From Rhodospirillaceae bacterium (GTDB lineage Bacteria; Pseudomonadota; Alphaproteobacteria; Rhodospirillales; Magnetospirillaceae): a stretch of 8,226 bases of DNA. Numbering within the stretch: position 1 is the stretch's first letter; every line of letters begins with the position of its first letter. Below the pieces are notes generated by a model, which saw only the letters and a program-made list of their open reading frames with translations, ran no database searches and had not been told where the DNA came from. Below, piece after piece: positions 6,103 through 8,226 of the stretch. Made by a program: the position numbers and the translations under genes. The DNA lies in the NCBI GenBank assembly GCA_013349735.1, contig DUZC01000083.1, positions 1 through 8,226 of the forward strand. Direction: 5' to 3'.

Positions 6103-7884
6103 TTAACGTCGACCGAACAGTTTTTCTATTTCAGCCAGGCTCAGAGCAATATGGGTCGGACGGCCATGATTGCATTGACCGGATAGGGGTGTGTCTTCCA
6201 TTTGGCGCAATAAGGCGTTCATTTCCGCGCCGTTCAATTGCCGGCCGGCCCGTACGCTGCCGTGACAGGCGGCGGTTCCGCAAATTCTGGCCAATTTTTC
6301 CTCTAGCGCCAGGGCGTTCCCATCATCGGCCAGTTGATCGGCGAGATCGCGGACCAATTGGCCAATCGGGCCATCGCCTAACAGAGCGGGGACTTCCCGC
6401 ACGACCACCGCGCCGGGCCCAAAGGGCTCGATGACCAGTCCCATGGCGATCAAGGCCGGCGCTTCCGCGCCCAAGCGTTCAGCGGCAGCCTCTTCTAATT
6501 CTACAACCTCGGGCAACAGCAAAACCTGCCGGGCCACGCCTCCGGCCGCCGCCAGTGAGGCTTTCATGCGTTCATAGACCAGGCGTTCATGGGCTGCATG
6601 CTGGTCGACGATAACCATGCCCTGGCTGGTTTCGGCGATAATATAGGTGCCGTGAACCTGGCCGCGCGCCACCCCCAAAGGAAAAGAAGATGGATCGGCG
6701 GCTTGCGGCGCCTCATCCGGTGGGATGGCACGTCCTTGCGGCGGCGCTGACTCGGCCAGGCTGAAACGCGGCTGGGCCGGGCGCTCTGGCCAACGCGGTG
6801 CGCTGCCATAGGCGTTGGAACGGCCGGGCGGCAGCGCCCCGAAGGAGGGCTGCGCTGGGTTGAATTCCGGCGTCGATGCCCGATGTCCCGCGCTGACCAA
6901 AGCCTGTTTCAGCCCTCCCACCAGCAGAGCGCGAACCATCGCCGGATCCCGAAACCGCACCTCTGCCTTGGCCGGATGAACATTGACATCAACTTCCTCG
7001 GAGGGCAGCTCAAGGAAAAGCGCCACCACCGGATGGCGATCATGGGCTAAAACATCCTGATAGGCGGCCCGCATCGCACCGCTCAGCAAGCGATCGCGCA
7101 CCGGACGCCCATTGACGAAAAGATATTGGCCCGAGGCCGTGGCCTTGTTGAAGGTCGGCAAGCCGATCAGTCCGGTCAGGCGAAGGCCTTCCCGTTCCGC
7201 GTCGATCGGCAAACAGGCTTTGGCGAAGTCGCGCCCCAGCAAACTGGCCATACGTTCCAGACGGGCCGAGGCGTCATCGCCCGTCAAGGCGGGCAGCTTG
7301 ACCACTGTGCGTCCTTCATCGGCCAAACTGAAGGCGATCCCCGGATGCGCCATGGCCAGGCGTTCGATAACGTCCCGGACATGCATCAATTCGCTCTTGG
7401 CGCTTTTCAGGAATTTGAGACGGGCCGGTGTGGCGAAAAATAAATCCCGTACTTCAATCCGCGTTCCGATCGGATGGGCCGCCGGCTCGGGCTGCCCTTT
7501 CAGGCCGCCCTCGACCAGAAGGGACCAGGCGTTATCGGCACCCCGGCGGCGGCTGGTCAAACGCAATCGGGCGACGGAACCAATTGACGGCAAAGCCTCG
7601 CCGCGAAAACCCAGATGACGAATGGCCATCAGATCGTCCCCAGGCAGCTTGGAGGTGGCGTGCCGTTCGACCGCAAGCGCCAGTTCAGCGGCATCCATGC
7701 CCAAGCCATCATCCGTGACCGCGATCAAGGATTGCCCCCCCTGAGCCAAAACCACATCGATTCGGCGGGCTTCGGCGTCAATGGCGTTTTCGACCAGTTC
7801 CTTGACGGCCGAAGCCGGGCGCTCGACCACCTCGCCGGCGGCGATCTGATTGACAAGATTGGAGGGCAACAGACGAATTGTCAT
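6103..7884 (-). CDS. mutL: DNA mismatch repair protein MutL, endonuclease type
   Basis: MutL couples mismatch recognition by MutS to downstream excision. The 593-residue protein has the complete N-terminal GHKL ATPase: VNQIAAGEVVERPASAVKEL (11-30), the Mg/ATP motif ENAIDA (32-37), DDGLGM (58-63) and ATSKL...GFRGEAL (76-98). A Pro-rich linker follows at roughly 335-400. The C-terminal domain carries DQHAAHERLVYE at 427-438, an exact match to the DQHA-x2-E-x4-E metal-binding endonuclease motif, plus ACHGSVRAG (Cys about 540) and QCNHGRP (Cys 571, His 573). It is therefore a nicking MutL, as in bacteria without MutH, unlike E. coli MutL. The ATG at 7884 gives the canonical MTIRLLPSN start. The frame continues 89 codons further upstream only as antisense to the next gene and spacer. 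No good Shine-Dalgarno is visible. It is divergent from the response regulator. Confidence 0.97.
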   Translation of the reverse strand: MTIRLLPSNLVNQIAAGEVVERPASAVKELVENAIDAEARRIDVVLAQGGQSLIAVTDDGLGMDAAELALAVERHATSKLPGDDLMAIRHLGFRGEALPSIGSVARLRLTSRRRGADNAWSLLVEGGLKGQPEPAAHPIGTRIEVRDLFFATPARLKFLKSAKSELMHVRDVIERLAMAHPGIAFSLADEGRTVVKLPALTGDDASARLERMASLLGRDFAKACLPIDAEREGLRLTGLIGLPTFNKATASGQYLFVNGRPVRDRLLSGAMRAAYQDVLAHDRHPVVALFLELPSEEVDVNVHPAKAEVRFRDPAMVRALLVGGLKQALVSAGHRASTPEFNPAQPSFGALPPGRSNAYGSAPRWPERPAQPRFSLAESAPPQGRAIPPDEAPQAADPSSFPLGVARGQVHGTYIIAETSQGMVIVDQHAAHERLVYERMKASLAAAGGVARQVLLLPEVVELEEAAAERLGAEAPALIAMGLVIEPFGPGAVVVREVPALLGDGPIGQLVRDLADQLADDGNALALEEKLARICGTAACHGSVRAGRQLNGAEMNALLRQMEDTPLSGQCNHGRPTHIALSLAEIEKLFGRR

Positions 7885-7890
7885 AAGCTC

Positions 7891-7919
7891 AGCATAACCT
7901 GGATTTTCTTGCCTGTCCC
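7891..7919 (-). promoter_or_regulatory. Candidate mutL promoter, possibly leaderless
   Basis: On the minus strand, GGGACA (7914-7919) and TATGCT (7891-7896) are separated by 17 bases. Each matches the sigma70 consensus at four of six positions. The -10 element lies only six bases before the mutL ATG, so transcription would begin at or beside the start codon. That would explain the missing ribosome site. The match is modest and may be chance. Confidence 0.25.
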
Positions 7920-7935
7920 TATCGGCAGGCAAGGA
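7906..7935. repeat. Inverted repeat in the mutL / response-regulator divergent spacer
   Basis: CTTGCCTG (7908-7915) pairs with CAGGCAAG (7926-7933). With G-T pairs and an extra C-G and T-A pair the stem extends to about 12 pairs (7906-7917 with 7924-7935), around a six-base loop. It overlaps the candidate mutL -35 region and lies upstream of the response-regulator promoter candidate, so it could be a shared operator. It could also be a simple hairpin without function. Confidence 0.4.
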
Positions 7936-7949
7936 GCGCATGGGACGTC

Positions 7950-7978
7950 TTGATCCACTGCCGCCCATGTACCATAGT
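7950..7978 (+). promoter_or_regulatory. Candidate promoter for the response-regulator gene
   Basis: TTGATC (7950-7955) and CATAGT (7973-7978) lie 17 bases apart, each with four of six consensus bases. The predicted start is about 23 bases before the ATG at 8008, which leaves room for the GGGGGA ribosome site at 7999-8004. Position is good but sequence match only fair. Confidence 0.3.
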
Positions 7979-8007
7979 GGGCCCGCTTTGGATCTGACGG
8001 GGGAACG

Positions 8008-8226
8008 ATGCCGGGAAAGCAAAAAACCATTGTTGTTGTGGATGACGAACCTCAGGTGCTGAGCCTGCTTGAAGCCTATCTTGCGCAGTCTGGCTTTACG
8101 GTGCTGACGGCCCATAGCGGGGCTGCCCTGGATCACGTCCTGGCCGCGCAACCAGTGGATTTGGTGTTGCTGGATGTCATGCTGGGCAATGAAAATGGTT
8201 TTACCATCGCTGACCGGCTGCGCCAG
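8008..8226 (+). CDS. Response regulator receiver domain, 3'-partial (cut by window end)
   Basis: The first 73 codons encode the start of a two-component receiver domain. After MPGKQKT come strand 1 and the acidic pair VVVDDEP (Asp12, Asp13), then a helix LLEAYLAQSGFTVLTA. The phosphorylation site is VLLDVMLGNENGFTIADRL, with phospho-acceptor Asp56. The usual Pro four residues after that Asp is Gly60, an infrequent but tolerated change. The conserved Thr/Ser and Lys of the later strands are beyond the window, as is any output domain, so the subclass cannot be told. Start support is good: GGGGGA at 7999-8004 is three bases before the ATG. Divergent from mutL. No partner histidine kinase is visible in the window. 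Confidence 0.92.
   Translation, partial: MPGKQKTIVVVDDEPQVLSLLEAYLAQSGFTVLTAHSGAALDHVLAAQPVDLVLLDVMLGNENGFTIADRLRQ

Noticed and set aside
7884..7898. Four-codon ATG-CTG-AGC-TTA-TGA frame overlapping the mutL start
   Set aside because: Too short, without a ribosome site, and overlapping the -10 candidate; most likely chance.
7955..7982. Short inverted repeats CCACT/AGTGG and GCCCA/TGGGC upstream of the response regulator
   Set aside because: Five-base arms with long loops are expected by chance in GC-rich DNA.
7885..8151. 89-codon N-terminal extension of the mutL frame
   Set aside because: MutL proteins start immediately before the IRLL...QIAAGEVV block. The extension is antisense to the response-regulator gene and its control region. 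An in-frame ATG at 7941 would add 19 residues unlike any MutL N-terminus.

Overview
The window reads as chromosomal DNA of a GC-rich alphaproteobacterium, probably in or near the Rhodospirillales (Magnetospirillum-like). That placement is inferred from the overall codon bias, the style of the conserved proteins, and an RluB-RsmD pair facing an endonuclease-type MutL. It was not tested by any search. There are eight protein genes, no RNA genes, no CRISPR array and no recognisable insertion sequence.

Left part (1-3762). A 529-residue plus-strand protein of unknown function ends in a clear XRE-type helix-turn-helix. Its reading frame stays open to the left edge, so it may be 5'-truncated. It converges on a minus-strand unit made of a small XRE regulator (3457-3762) followed by a 580-residue protein. 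That protein has an N-terminal soluble domain, one or two hydrophobic helices, a long Ala/Pro/Thr/Ser-rich linker and a C-terminal beta-type end resembling the tails of type I secreted proteins.

Central control region (3763-3976). This is the most regulation-rich non-coding stretch. It has a good sigma70-like promoter for the XRE gene, a perfect 8-3-8 bp palindrome just downstream of the predicted transcription start (a candidate autoregulatory operator), and a GC-rich repeat/hairpin in front of a divergent SapC-family gene. The simplest reading is that the XRE protein represses its own unit and perhaps also the SapC gene.

Right part (3977-8226). The SapC-family gene (3977-4765) is followed 27 bp later by a 23S rRNA pseudouridine synthase (rluB-like), which overlaps rsmD (16S rRNA G966 methyltransferase) by 26 bp. 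This looks like a ribosomal RNA modification pair, possibly read through from sapC. rsmD ends 4 bp from the end of convergent mutL (593 residues, mismatch repair, endonuclease motif present). Across a 123-bp divergent intergenic region with an inverted repeat, a response-regulator receiver domain begins and is cut by the right edge.

The conserved housekeeping genes (rluB, rsmD, mutL) can be named confidently. The XRE / 580-residue protein / SapC neighbourhood is the accessory part and the best candidate for something undescribed, probably a cell-surface or secretion-related locus, but its function cannot be read from sequence alone.
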